NCBI GenBank assembly: GCA_963576565.1
Contig: OY755039.1
Coordinates: 143,227,369 to 143,291,368 of the forward strand
Source of the DNA: Aspidapion aeneum
Lineage: Eukaryota; Arthropoda; Insecta; Coleoptera; Brentidae
Direction: 5' to 3'
DNA length: 64,000 nucleotides
In this document: positions 1-7,751 of the stretch, one piece after another
Layout of the letters: every line of letters begins with the position of its first letter
Numbering within the stretch: position 1 is the stretch's first letter
Made by a program: the position numbers and the translations under genes
Notes under the pieces: model-generated
Seen by the model: only the letters and a program-made list of their open reading frames with translations
Told to the model about the DNA's origin: nothing
The model's database searches: none

Positions 1-143
1 TTATTGTCTCTCGGTTCTTTACCGGTCCCTGTTAAGACTGGAAAGTTTTTCAAAAGAACCAGCCTGTAAAGTTAAACTTTCTGTACAAAAATTTTTACGG
101 AAAATGCTTCTTTTAGTTTAGTTTAAAAAAATGTTCTTTACAG

Positions 144-235
144 GTTCAAGAACTGTTAGAAAACCTAGTAAGCCAAATAGTGCGCATATATACCGTCCAA
201 AAACACTCGTGTCTCCTCTACCTGGGGAGTATATT
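144..235 (+). pseudogene. Partial TNPO3 exon copy 1a
   Basis: Starts directly after a CAG acceptor and reads [18 protein letters not shown] in the same frame as the real exon at 7255. Similarity stops after the GSI codons (about 235), where intron-like repeat begins. It lacks the second half of the exon and its donor, so it cannot replace the exon. Confidence 0.85.
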
Positions 236-422
236 TTGTACGGAAACTGCCTGTTTTCCGGTCGGTAAAAAAAATCCGGTCTTTTGGTTCTTTACCGGAC
301 CGGTCCTTGTTGGAACCGGAAAGTTTTCCAAAAGGAACTGCGTGAAAATTGACACCTACCGTAAAGAAATTGTACGGAAAGTGCTTGTTTTCCGGTTTGT
401 TTAAAAAAAAAGTTTTTTACAG

Positions 423-477
423 GTTCCGGAACTGTTAGGAAAATTAGTACGTGGACAAATACCTACGCGCCGAATCC
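423..477 (+). pseudogene. Internally deleted TNPO3 exon fragment 1b
   Basis: After a TTTTTTACAG acceptor, about 27 bp match the exon start. The sequence then jumps to the segment encoding the later part of LVDEYAPNP (gtggac...cgccgaatcc). An internal deletion of about 75 bp relative to the real exon shifts the reading. Confidence 0.75.
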
Positions 478-641
478 CGAGGAATCGGTATAAATATTTT
501 ATTGTCTCTCGGTTCTTTACCGGTCCCTTTTAAGACTGGAAAGTTTTTCAAAAGAACCAGCCTGTAAAGTTAAACTTTCTGTACAAAAATTTTTACGGAA
601 AATGCTTCTTTTAGTTTAGTTTAAAAAAATGTTCTTTACAG

Positions 642-733
642 GTTCAAGAACTGTTAGAAAACCTAGTAAGCCAAATAGTGCGCATATATACCGTCCAAAA
701 ACACTCGTGTCTCCTCTACCTGGGGAGTATATT
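642..733 (+). pseudogene. Partial TNPO3 exon copy 2a
   Basis: Second tandem copy of the exon start behind an intact acceptor. Over this stretch it is essentially identical to copy 1a, so the duplication is recent or homogenised. Confidence 0.85.
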
Positions 734-919
734 TTGTACGGAAACTGCCTGTTTTCCGGTCGGTAAAAAAAATCCGGTCTTTTGGTTCTTTACCGGACCG
801 GTCCTTGTTGGAACCGGAAAGTTTTCCAAAAGGAACTGCGTGAAAATTGACACCTACTGTAAAGAAATTGTACGGAAAGTGCTTGTTTTCCGGTTTGTTT
901 AAAAAAAAGTTTTTTACAG

Positions 920-974
920 GTTCCGGAACTGTTAGGAAAATTAGTACGTGGACAAATACCTACGCGCCGAATCC
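920..974 (+). pseudogene. Internally deleted TNPO3 exon fragment 2b
   Basis: Same structure and same internal junction as fragment 1b, 497 bp downstream of it. Confidence 0.75.
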
Positions 975-1138
975 CGAGGAATCGGTATAAATATTTTATT
1001 GTCTCTCGGTTCTTTACCGGTCCCTGTTGAGACTGGAAAGTTTTTCGAAAGGACCAGCCTGTAAAGTTAAACTTTCTGTACAAAAATTTTTATGGAAAAT
1101 GCTTCTTTTAGTTTAGTTTAAAAAAATGTTTTTTACAG

Positions 1139-1230
1139 GTTCAAGAACTGTTAGAAAACCTAGTAAGCCAAATAGTGCGCATATATACCATCCAAAAACA
1201 CTCGTGTCTCCTCTACGTAGGGAGTATATT
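1139..1230 (+). pseudogene. Partial TNPO3 exon copy 3a
   Basis: Third tandem copy of the exon start behind an acceptor. It reads LLYVGSI like the real exon, where copies 1a and 2a read LLYLGSI, so it is slightly less diverged at that position. Confidence 0.85.
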
Positions 1231-1416
1231 TTGTACGGAAACTGCCTGTTTTCCGGTCGGTAAAAAAAATCCGGTCTTTTGGTTCTTTACCGGACCGGTC
1301 CTTGTTGGGACCGGAAAGTTTTCCAAAAGGAACTGCGTGAAAATTGACACCTACTGTAAAGAAATTGTACGGAAAGTGCTTGTTTTCCGGTTTGTTTAAA
1401 AAAAAGTTTTTTACAG

Positions 1417-1450
1417 GTTCCGGAACTGTTAGGAAATTTAGTACGTGGAC
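1417..1450 (+). pseudogene. Shortened TNPO3 exon fragment 3b
   Basis: Begins like fragments 1b and 2b after an acceptor but stops at cgtggac and continues directly with aaggaatcgg. The aaatacc...cccgagg part seen at 455-480 is missing. This deletion shortens the third repeat unit. Confidence 0.7.
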
Positions 1451-1613
1451 AAGGAATCGGTATAAATATTTTATTGTCTCTCGGTTCTTTACCGGTCCCT
1501 GTTGAGACTGGAAAGTTTTTCAAAAGGACCAGCCTGTAAAGTGAAACTTTCTGTACAAAAATTTTTACGGAAAATGCTTTTTTTAGTTTAGTTTAAACAA
1601 ATGTTCTTTACAG

Positions 1614-1690
1614 GTTCCAAAACTGTTAGAAAACCTAGTAAGCGAAATAGTGCGCATATACGCCGTCCACAAACACTCGTGTCTCCTGTA
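1614..1690 (+). pseudogene. TNPO3 exon copy 4, left part (split by mariner insertion)
   Basis: Exon-like sequence behind a TTTACAG acceptor. It is closer to the real exon than copies 1-3: it keeps the VHKHSCLLY reading that copies 1-3 changed to VQKHS. It is interrupted at a TA (1689-1690) by the mariner-like element and resumes at 5633. Rejoined across the insertion it reaches the APNP codons but carries a TAG stop where the real exon has TAC (Tyr). Confidence 0.8.
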
Positions 1691-2027
1691 CAGGGTGATT
1701 TTCTATAATTGCAAGATCGCTATAACTCGGTTATTATTGGGAGTAAAAAGTTCAAGAAAAAACTATTCGGTTTGGTAAATTATGGCCACTTTAGGCCCAC
1801 CATTAGTATTTTTTTATAGGTTATAATATACAGGGGCGACAATCAGATCAATTATTTTAAAGGGAACATCCTATATCTTTGTTTGAAACTCGTAGACAAT
1901 GATTGTGTAGAAATAAAATTTCGGACTTCCATTGTCTTTATTTATTTTAAAACACGATGTTTCGGTTAGTAAGTATCTCTAACCGTTATCAAGTGTAAAC
2001 TAAACAATCTAGTCTCTAGGCTACTAC

Positions 2028-3415
2028 TTATACTACTTGGTGTGCAGTCAGGTGTGACGGCCCGCCCCCTTTTTTAATCCTAAGACGCCTGTTTTCCTTA
2101 AGGAGTGGTTTCCATATGTTTGGTATGTCCGTGCTTGGTTGACTGAAAACTTCTTTATTCTGCATTATATACGCAGCTTCAATAAACTTTCGTTTTCGCC
2201 AATGCGACTCCTTATGTAAAACTTTAGCTTCTGACCACTGAATCCTGTGATCATTTGACCATACATGATCTGCTAAACCGGATTTTTCAATATCCCCTAA
2301 TTGGGTACTTTTTAGATGTTCATTTACTCTAACCTGAAGAGGGCGTTTCGTTTCACCTACATATGATTCACCACACTCACACGGGATTTGGTAAATACAT
2401 TCCTTATTATTTGAGGGATTGTCTGGTTGTGTTGTAGTTAAAAAACTTCTTATCGTATTTCCCGAAAAAAATACTGTTTTTATATTATAGTGTTTAGCTA
2501 TTCGTCTTATGTTTTCTGAAATCCCTTGAACATATGGAATGTTAATAACACCTAACGGATTATTATTTTGAGAATTTGGTACATTTAGTTTGTATTTAAT
2601 TTTAAATATCGTTGAGTTTATTAATTTCTCGGAATAACCATTCTGTTGTAAGTCCTTTTTAATGTTGTTAATTTCTGTGGTTAATTCTTCATTATTACTA
2701 CAAATATTTACGGCTCTTAAATACAAACTTCTTATAACTCCTTGTTTTGTTGCAACAGAATGATTAGACTTAAAATTTCGGTACTGTCCCGTGTGTCTAA
2801 TCGTTTGACAAGATCATCCAAAAAAGGTAAGAAAATTTTGTAGTTCGTCATCATTTTCCGGCCATATAATAAATGTGTCATCCATGTATCGTAGCCATAG
2901 TTTTGGTTTGACTCTTGCTGTGTTGATCGCATGGCCCTCGACCCACTCCATGTAGATGTTTGCTACCACTGGCGAAAGAGATGAACCCATTGGGAGTCCA
3001 TCATTTTGCGCGTAAAACTTATCTTTCACTTGAAAGTAAGAGTTACGGAGACAGAGCTCCAAAAGATCCATCACCCCCTCCACCGATAGCGTTGTTCTCT
3101 CGTGAAGTGTATCATCAGTTTGTAATTTGTTTTTAATGATACTAAGTGACTCATTTATTGGCACGTTGGTGTAGAGACTTTCTACATCAAAACTTACAAA
3201 TCTATCGCCGGGATCTAATTCGATACCTTTTAAAACCTCCACAAAATGTTCCGAGTTTTTGACAAAAGATTCGGACTCACCCTGTAGTGGTTGAATTATG
3301 TCCAACAAAACCCTCGACAAAGTGCTAGTCGGTGAGTCCCTGGAGCTGGTAATTGGTCGCAGTGGTATATCCTTCTTATGGATCTTCGGTAATCCATAAA
3401 AATGTGGTGCCTTAC
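2028..3415 (-). pseudogene. Penelope-like reverse transcriptase / GIY-YIG endonuclease, broken
   Basis: Read on the minus strand from about 3415 (HFYGLPKIHK motif, typical of Penelope RT) through FVSFDVESLYTNVP, GLPMGSSLSPVVANIYME and the catalytic YMDD at 2877-2888. The frame is stopped by a TGA at 2814-2816. Around the stop, the stretch that normally links YMDD to the thumb (LPFLDxLV...YRKPTHTGQY) is compressed by small deletions and split over two frames. The same frame resumes with HTGQYRNFKSNHS and ends with a GIY-YIG-type domain (CECGESYVGETKRPLQVRVNEH), stopping at 2028. In intact elements the RT copies RNA at a nick made by the endonuclease. This copy looks inactive. Confidence 0.85.
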
Positions 3416-3438
3416 TGTGGTGTGGAGTCAGGCGGGAT

Positions 3439-3710
3439 TAGGGGATATTGAAAAATCCGGTTTAGCAGATCATGCATGGTCAAATGATCACAGGATTCAG
3501 TGGTCAGAAGCTAAAGTTTTACATAAGGAGTCGCATTGGCGAAAACGAAAGTTTATTGAAGCTGCGTATATAATGCAGAATAAAGAAGTTTTCAGTCAAC
3601 CAAGCACGGACATACCAAACATATGGAAACCACTCCTTAGGGAAAACAGGCGTCTTAGGATTAAAAAAGGGGGCGGGCCGTCACACCTGACTGCACACCA
3701 AGTAGTATAA
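3439..3710 (+). pseudogene. Inverted partial copy of the Penelope-like endonuclease C-terminus
   Basis: Encodes GDIEKSGLADHAWSNDHRIQ... to ...SHLTAHQVV, matching the C-terminal ~90 residues of the minus-strand copy (2028-2302) with only a few substitutions. No RT or GIY-YIG core is included. The upstream 3402-3438 sequence is junction sequence, not part of the protein. Confidence 0.85.
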
Positions 3711-3741
3711 GTAGTAGCCTAGAGACTAGATTGTTTAGTTT

Positions 3742-3786
3742 ACACTTGATAACGGTTAGAGATACTTACTAACCGAAACGTCGTGT
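3742..3786 (+). ncRNA. Degenerate hammerhead-ribozyme-like motif in the Penelope end
   Basis: ACAC (3742-3745) can pair with GTGT (3783-3786) as stem I. Between them are TTGATAA, a perfect 7-bp stem CGGTTAG/CTAACCG (3753-3759, 3769-3775), AAACG and TC. This mimics the hammerhead order stem I-CUGAUGA-stem II-GAAA-(stem III)-NUH-stem I, but the CUGAUGA box is altered. The inverted counterpart is at about 1951-1995. Hammerhead motifs are known in Penelope-like elements; activity here is doubtful. Confidence 0.35.
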
Positions 3787-4007
3787 TTTAAAATAAATAA
3801 AGACAATGGAAGTCCGAAATTTTATTTCAACATCCTATATATTTTTGTATTTTTAAGTTCCGCAAAAAATTAGCTTTACAGATATATGTAGCACTATGGC
3901 TCTATCTTTGTTAGTTTTCGAGATATTGACGATTCAAATTCCGAAAATTAGCAATTTTTAAATACGGTGCGGAGTATTTCCTGTGACAAGTCACAAACAA
4001 TATTAAG

Positions 4008-5146
4008 ATGTGTGGATACCTAATGACGTTGTCAGTGTCAAATTTTAAATATTTATCAACAATGTTGCTTTATTCCAATGCAGAAAAGCACGAGTTACTT
4101 TTATTATATGCGAAAAATAATAAAAATGCCACTGCTACTGCGAGAGAATATCGAGAACTATATCCAGCCCGACAATGTCCTAATATATCCACAATTCTTA
4201 GGATATATAGAAAATTTCGTGAAACATCGTCTGTGGAACGAAAAAAACGAGTTGTTCGTCCAAACGAAGAGGCTAATTTAAATATTTTACTACATTTTCA
4301 AGAAAGCCAACAAATTTCTATAAGAAAAGTATCTTCCGCATTAGTGCAAGAAGGACAGGAACGCTTGACGTCTTTTACCAAAGTAAGAAGTGTCCTAAGA
4401 ACAAATTCTTATTGGGCATATAAACAACAAGAACTTCAAGGCCTAACACCCGATCAAAAAAGAAAAAGGGTAGAGTTTTGTCACTTTATGCATGAAAGAC
4501 TAAACGCAGAACCCCGTTTTTTAAATCACATTTTGTGGTCGGATGAGTCGACGTTTACAACTTGTGGTCTACCAAATAGACAGAATAGCAGACTATGGTC
4601 CACGACTAACCCTAATTTTGAAAAGAAATTAAAAGACAGGGAAGACAATCCGTGAATGTCTGGTGTGGCATACTGAACGACCGTGTTGTTAGGCCATTTT
4701 TTTTTTAGCACTCTTTAACGGGACAAATTTATTTAAATTTTTTACAAAATTACTTAGAAAATTTTTTGGATGACTTGCCACTAAATCAAAGAAGAAGATT
4801 GATTTTTCAGCAGGATGGGGCTCCTCCTCATAATGTTCATGAGGTTCGAGAATTCTTAAATAATAATTTTAATGAATGGGTTGGGAAAAACGGCACAATA
4901 CGCTTGCCACCCAACAATTTTGATTTAACTCCTTTAGACATTTTTTTATGGGGTCACCTTAAAGATAAAGTTTACAGATTAGAAGCGAGGAATACTCGAG
5001 AGCTCAGAGAATTAATATCACTGTCTGTCAATGAGCTTACTGAAAATTTTTCTAATTTAATAACCAGAACAATAAATAATTTAAGAGACCGGTTTCAAAA
5101 ATGTATTGAAGTCAATGGTGATAGGTTTGAACATTTGTTACGTTAA
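4008..5146 (+). pseudogene. Mariner-like transposase, broken by a frameshift and a stop
   Basis: Part 1 (to 4655) starts with a helix-turn-helix region (YSNAEKHELLLLYAKNNKNA, then YRELYPARQCPNISTILRI; DUF4817-like), a linker, and the first catalytic Asp in ILWSDESTF. The frame slips near 4640; the continuing frame (VNVWCGILNDRVV) then meets a TAG at about 4706 just after a T-run. Part 2 (from ~4740 to 5146) carries the second Asp in IFQQDGAPPHN and the third in DLTPLDIFLWG. By hand count 40 residues separate the second and third Asp. A transposase of this family excises and reinserts DNA at TA. This copy cannot make a full protein, though few lesions are present. Confidence 0.85.
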
Positions 5147-5634
5147 TTTTTATTTATTTATGGATTTAAAACAATTAAAACTTTTAAAAAATTGTCGTCT
5201 ATTGATTTTAAATTTCTATGAAAATTGACAAAGATGATTATTTATATTTATCAAACTGTCAGTCAATATTGTTTCAGTTTGTTATTTACAGTCTATACGT
5301 TAAATACTCTGTACCTGTACCTATTTAAAATTTGCTAATTTTCGGAATTTCAATCGTCAATATGTCGAAAACTAACAAAGATAGAGCCATAGTGTTACAT
5401 ATATGTGTAAAGCTAATTTTTTGCGGAACTTAAAAATACAAAAATATATAGGGTGTTCCCTTTAAAAAAATTGATCTGATTGTCGCCCCCTGTATATTAT
5501 AACCTATAAAAAAATACTAATGGTGGGTCTAAAGTGGCCATAATTTACCAAACCGAACAGTTTTTGTTTGAACTTTCTACTCCCAATAATAACCGAGTTA
5601 TAGCGATCTTGCAATTATAAAAAATCACCCTGTA

Positions 5635-5673
5635 CATCGGGAGTATCTTGGTGGACGAGTAGGCGCCGAATCC
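5635..5673 (+). pseudogene. TNPO3 exon copy 4, right part, with stop
   Basis: Continues copy 4 after the mariner insertion: GSILVDE, then TAG in place of the TAC Tyr codon, then APNP. Exon similarity ends at about 5673. It confirms that the transposon landed inside an exon duplicate and that this duplicate is non-functional. Confidence 0.8.
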
Positions 5674-5848
5674 ATAATACAATTTTTTTGTACGGAAAAT
5701 GCTGGTTTTCCGGTCGGTTAAGAAAAAATCTTGGTTCTTTACCGGTCCCTGTTTGGATCAAAAAGTTTTCCAAAAAGACCTGTCTGTATAGTGACACTTT
5801 CCATACAAAAAATTGTACGAAAAGTAAATGTTTTCCGGTCGGTTAAAA
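5674..5848 (+). repeat. Intron-like part of the ~497-bp repeat, truncated by the LINE
   Basis: Repeats the motifs of the upstream array (ttttccggtcggtt, ggttctttaccggtccctg, gttttccaaaa, tgtacg). It breaks off in an A-rich run near 5845-5850 where LINE coding sequence starts. Confidence 0.75.
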
Positions 5849-7156
5849 AAAGGAAAAAAAAAAGGAAGGAAAGATATATGTGACAATTATAGAGGTATAT
5901 CTGTGACTAGTACGCTAAGCAGAATATACGGTAAAATAATAAGAAATAAAGTGGAGAGCGAATATAAAGACATGGAGGCAGAAGAACAAGCTGGTTTCAG
6001 GGCGGGTAGGTCGACTTCAGATCATCTCTTTTGTATAACCCAAGTTATTGAAAAGAAAATGGCATACGGACAAGAGCTGCATCTGCTTTACGTCGATTTG
6101 CAGAAGGCATATGATAGTATACCACTAAATCAACTTTGGAAAGCGTTGGAAAACACAAACATAAGCGTACAACTAATTAAGGCCATCAAAGAGTTATACC
6201 GCAATAGTAAGGCAAAAGTTAAAATAAAAGCAAAACTAACCACAGGCTTTCAAGTAAATAAATTTCTTAAACAAGGTTGCTGTATCTCGCCTACGCTCTT
6301 CAAGATATACTTGGAACAAGTCCTTAAAGTATGGAAGAGAAAATGCCAAAACATGGGAATTCCGTTGGACGAAACCACCTTGTATACTTTATGTTTCGCC
6401 GATGATCAGATAGTAGTGGCTCAGGATTATGACGACCTCGAATATATGACACAAAAACTAATACAAGAGTACAATAAGTGGGGACTAGAGGTTAATCTCA
6501 ATAAGACAGAGTATATGTGTATCAATGGAATGAAACAGGATCTAATCTTAAATACCGGGCAGCGAATTCAGTCCTGTGATGAGTATAAATACTTAGTTCT
6601 AAAAATTACAGCTGAAGGAACACTAGACAAAGCTATAAAAGATCGAAACGTACAAGGAAGAAAAGCAATAACTTTATTAAATGGAAGAATTTGGGACCAA
6701 AGTATATCAAAACATAACAAAAAGCTTATATATAACACCATTGTAAAAAGTATTATTACATACGGCTCAGAAGTATGGCCAATCAAGGATAGAACAGAAA
6801 AAATGCTTTCCGCTACGGAGATGGACTATTGGAGAAGAGCAGCAGGGAAATCAAAAAGAGAAAGAGTTGCAAATCAAAGAATAAGAGAAATTATGACAGT
6901 AGGTGAACGTACTTTAGTGGATGATATAAGAACAAAACAACTGGCGTGGTACGGACATGTACAAAGAATGAATTATGAAAGACTACCTAAACAAATACTA
7001 CAATGGAAACCAACTGGCCGAAGAAAACGAGGACGGCCAAGGAGAAGCTGGATAGAAGGAATAGACAGTGAAATAAGAATAAGAGGCCTAGATGATGAAT
7101 TATGGGCAAACAGAAACGAGTGGAGATTGGGTATCGGAAGACGTAGAACGTTGTGA
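5849..7156 (+). CDS. LINE reverse transcriptase fragment (RTE-like)
   Basis: One open frame of about 436 codons, N-terminally truncated, so no native start is present. RT motifs in order: [45 protein letters not shown], catalytic FADD at 6395-6406, and the YGSEVW and WYGHVQRM region, ending in an Arg-rich [12 protein letters not shown] segment typical of RTE/BovB-type ORF2 C-termini. The usual KYLG motif reads KYLV. In the intact element this enzyme reverse transcribes LINE RNA at the target nick. No internal stop is seen, suggesting a fairly young insertion. A related clade cannot be excluded. Confidence 0.85.
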   Translation, partial: KGKKKGRKDICDNYRGISVTSTLSRIYGKIIRNKVESEYKDMEAEEQAGFRAGRSTSDHLFCITQVIEKKMAYGQELHLLYVDLQKAYDSIPLNQLWKALENTNISVQLIKAIKELYRNSKAKVKIKAKLTTGFQVNKFLKQGCCISPTLFKIYLEQVLKVWKRKCQNMGIPLDETTLYTLCFADDQIVVAQDYDDLEYMTQKLIQEYNKWGLEVNLNKTEYMCINGMKQDLILNTGQRIQSCDEYKYLVLKITAEGTLDKAIKDRNVQGRKAITLLNGRIWDQSISKHNKKLIYNTIVKSIITYGSEVWPIKDRTEKMLSATEMDYWRRAAGKSKRERVANQRIREIMTVGERTLVDDIRTKQLAWYGHVQRMNYERLPKQILQWKPTGRRKRGRPRRSWIEGIDSEIRIRGLDDELWANRNEWRLGIGRRRTL

Positions 7157-7161
7157 AATCG

Positions 7162-7166
<5 letters not shown>

Positions 7167-7240
<74 letters not shown>
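7167..7240. repeat. (TA)n microsatellite, LINE 3' tail
   Basis: About 37 TA dinucleotides directly following the LINE, ending 14 bp before the first base of the TNPO3 exon. Low-complexity reading frames through it are meaningless. Confidence 0.95.
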
Positions 7241-7245
<5 letters not shown>

Positions 7246-7254
7246 TCGTTACAG

Positions 7255-7487
7255 GTTCCAGAACTGTTAGAAAACCTAGTAAGCCAAATAGTGCGCATAT
7301 ACACCGTCCACAAACACTCGTGTCTTCTGTACGTGGGCAGTATATTGGTGGACGAATACGCGCCGAATCCCCAATGTGTCCAAGGCCTTCTAGACATGTT
7401 ACAAGTATTCATCACGCCCACGTTTCAAATGTTACAAGAAGAGAATGGACTGAGGAACCATCCGGACACTGTGGATGATTTTTTCAG
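7255..7487 (+). CDS. TNPO3: Transportin-3 internal exon (HEAT-repeat nuclear import receptor)
   Basis: A 233-bp exon bounded by TTACAG| and |GTAAGT, beginning in phase 0 and ending two bases into an Arg codon. It encodes [20 protein letters not shown]..., [26 protein letters not shown] and [14 protein letters not shown], matching the well-conserved region of transportin-3 with [14 protein letters not shown] and [14 protein letters not shown]. Transportin-3 is an importin-beta family receptor that carries SR splicing factors into the nucleus under Ran-GTP control. This region belongs to the HEAT solenoid in the C-terminal half (approximate, from memory). It is the only full-length copy of the exon here; partial copies lie upstream. 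Its acceptor lacks a pyrimidine tract because (TA)n from a LINE sits 14 bp upstream. Confidence 0.93.
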
Positions 7488-7493
7488 GTAAGT
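7488..7493 (+). promoter_or_regulatory. 5' splice site of the TNPO3 exon
   Basis: Perfect GTAAGT after CAG. Leaves phase 2, which the acceptor at 11886/11887 completes. Confidence 0.9.
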
Positions 7494-7539
7494 AAGCCTA
7501 GAGACCCTGGATCACGTACTTGTATATACCGTAAAACAA

Positions 7540-7734
7540 GGTTACTTTGCTCCACTTTTTTGAGTTAATTCGAAAAATTCAAAGAAATAACCCAAAATTA
7601 TACCATAAAAAATGTTTTTTTTTCGTTTTAATTAAAAACACATGGCATAGGTAATTAACAAAGGACATTTTTTATTACAAAATGCTTAGTATTATAAATA
7701 TTTTTTTAACTTAAACAGTGGAGCAAAGTTCCCC
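7540..7734. mobile_element. Small MITE-like element with 17-bp inverted ends
   Basis: ggttactttgctccact at 7540-7556 is mirrored by agtggagcaaagttcccc at 7717-7734. The ~195-bp interior is A+T-rich and non-coding. A similar end (ggttactt...tgccccact) lies at 7744-7751 plus 9525-9535, split by element A, and another (gcaatggagcaaagtagg) near 9885. More than one copy of this family may therefore be present. Superfamily not assigned. Confidence 0.5.
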
Positions 7735-7751
7735 ATAGTCCGAGGTTACTT

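Larger units (their letters stand above)
1..1690 (+). repeat. ~497-bp tandem repeat built from an intron/exon junction of TNPO3
   Basis: Three and a half units are present; the same landmark recurs at 144, 642, 1139 and 1614 (spacings 498, 497, 475). Each unit holds a long partial copy of the start of the TNPO3 exon found at 7255, preceded by an intact TTTACAG acceptor, then intron-like sequence rich in short motifs (ttttccggtcggt, ggttctttaccgg). A second, internally deleted exon fragment follows at 423, 920 and 1417, also behind an acceptor. The third unit lacks about 25 bp of the short fragment, which explains the 475 spacing. Open frames of about 85 codons run from each acceptor into the intron-like part, but they end at stops with no convincing donor. 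Inference: local tandem duplication of an intron 3' end plus part of the exon. Confidence 0.9.
1877..3828 (-). mobile_element. Penelope-like retroelement with inverted partial second copy
   Basis: Inserted in the left TIR of the mariner element, with a perfect 12-bp target duplication (aacatcctatat at 1865-1876 and 3829-3840). A degraded minus-strand body (RT plus GIY-YIG endonuclease) meets, near 3425-3438, an inverted copy of its own 3' part (about 3439-3828, + strand). The outer ends are therefore inverted repeats of nearly 400 bp. An extra ~36 bp (1877-1912) lies outside the inverted repeat on one side only. Inverted terminal copies with a short one-sided extension are known for Penelope elements. 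The element is not autonomous: the N-terminal RT part is missing and the frame is broken. Confidence 0.85.
1691..5632 (+). mobile_element. Tc1/mariner-like transposon with ~310-bp terminal inverted repeats
   Basis: Ends are CAGGGTGATTTT at 1691 and its complement ending at 5632, flanked by TA on both sides (1689-1690, 5633-5634), the target duplication of the IS630/Tc1/mariner superfamily. The left inverted repeat is 1691-1876 plus 3841-3964, because a Penelope-like element sits inside it; the right one is about 5323-5632. Both come to about 310 bp. Between them is a broken transposase on the + strand. Without the nested insert the element is about 2.0 kb. The target was exon copy 4 of the upstream tandem repeat. 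Confidence 0.9.
5849..7240 (+). mobile_element. 5'-truncated non-LTR retrotransposon (RTE-like)
   Basis: Consists of an open reverse-transcriptase/C-terminal frame, a 3' UTR of under 10 bp after the TGA at 7154-7156, and a (TA)n tail (about 7167-7240). A very short 3' UTR followed by a simple repeat instead of poly(A) fits RTE-type LINEs. The endonuclease part is absent. The insertion lies in intron-like sequence just upstream of the TNPO3 exon at 7255. Target duplication is not resolvable because both flanks are A-rich. Confidence 0.85.

Noticed and set aside
180..1399. Three 74-codon plus-strand frames in the 497-bp repeat as independent genes
   Set aside because: They start at GTG inside a TNPO3 exon fragment and run into intron-like repeat; no own promoter, start codon or donor.
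790..1523. Minus-strand frames in the same repeat
   Set aside because: Antisense shadows of the repeat with no recognisable motif; they change at every small indel between units.
5828..5848. ATG at 5828 as the start of the LINE protein
   Set aside because: It lies in the flanking intron-like repeat; the LINE is 5'-truncated, so the frame only happens to be open back to this ATG.
6987..7421. Minus-strand 144-codon frame and start of a plus-strand frame through (TA)n
   Set aside because: The Tyr-Ile runs are translated microsatellite. Only the part of the plus frame from 7255 to 7487 is genuine exon.
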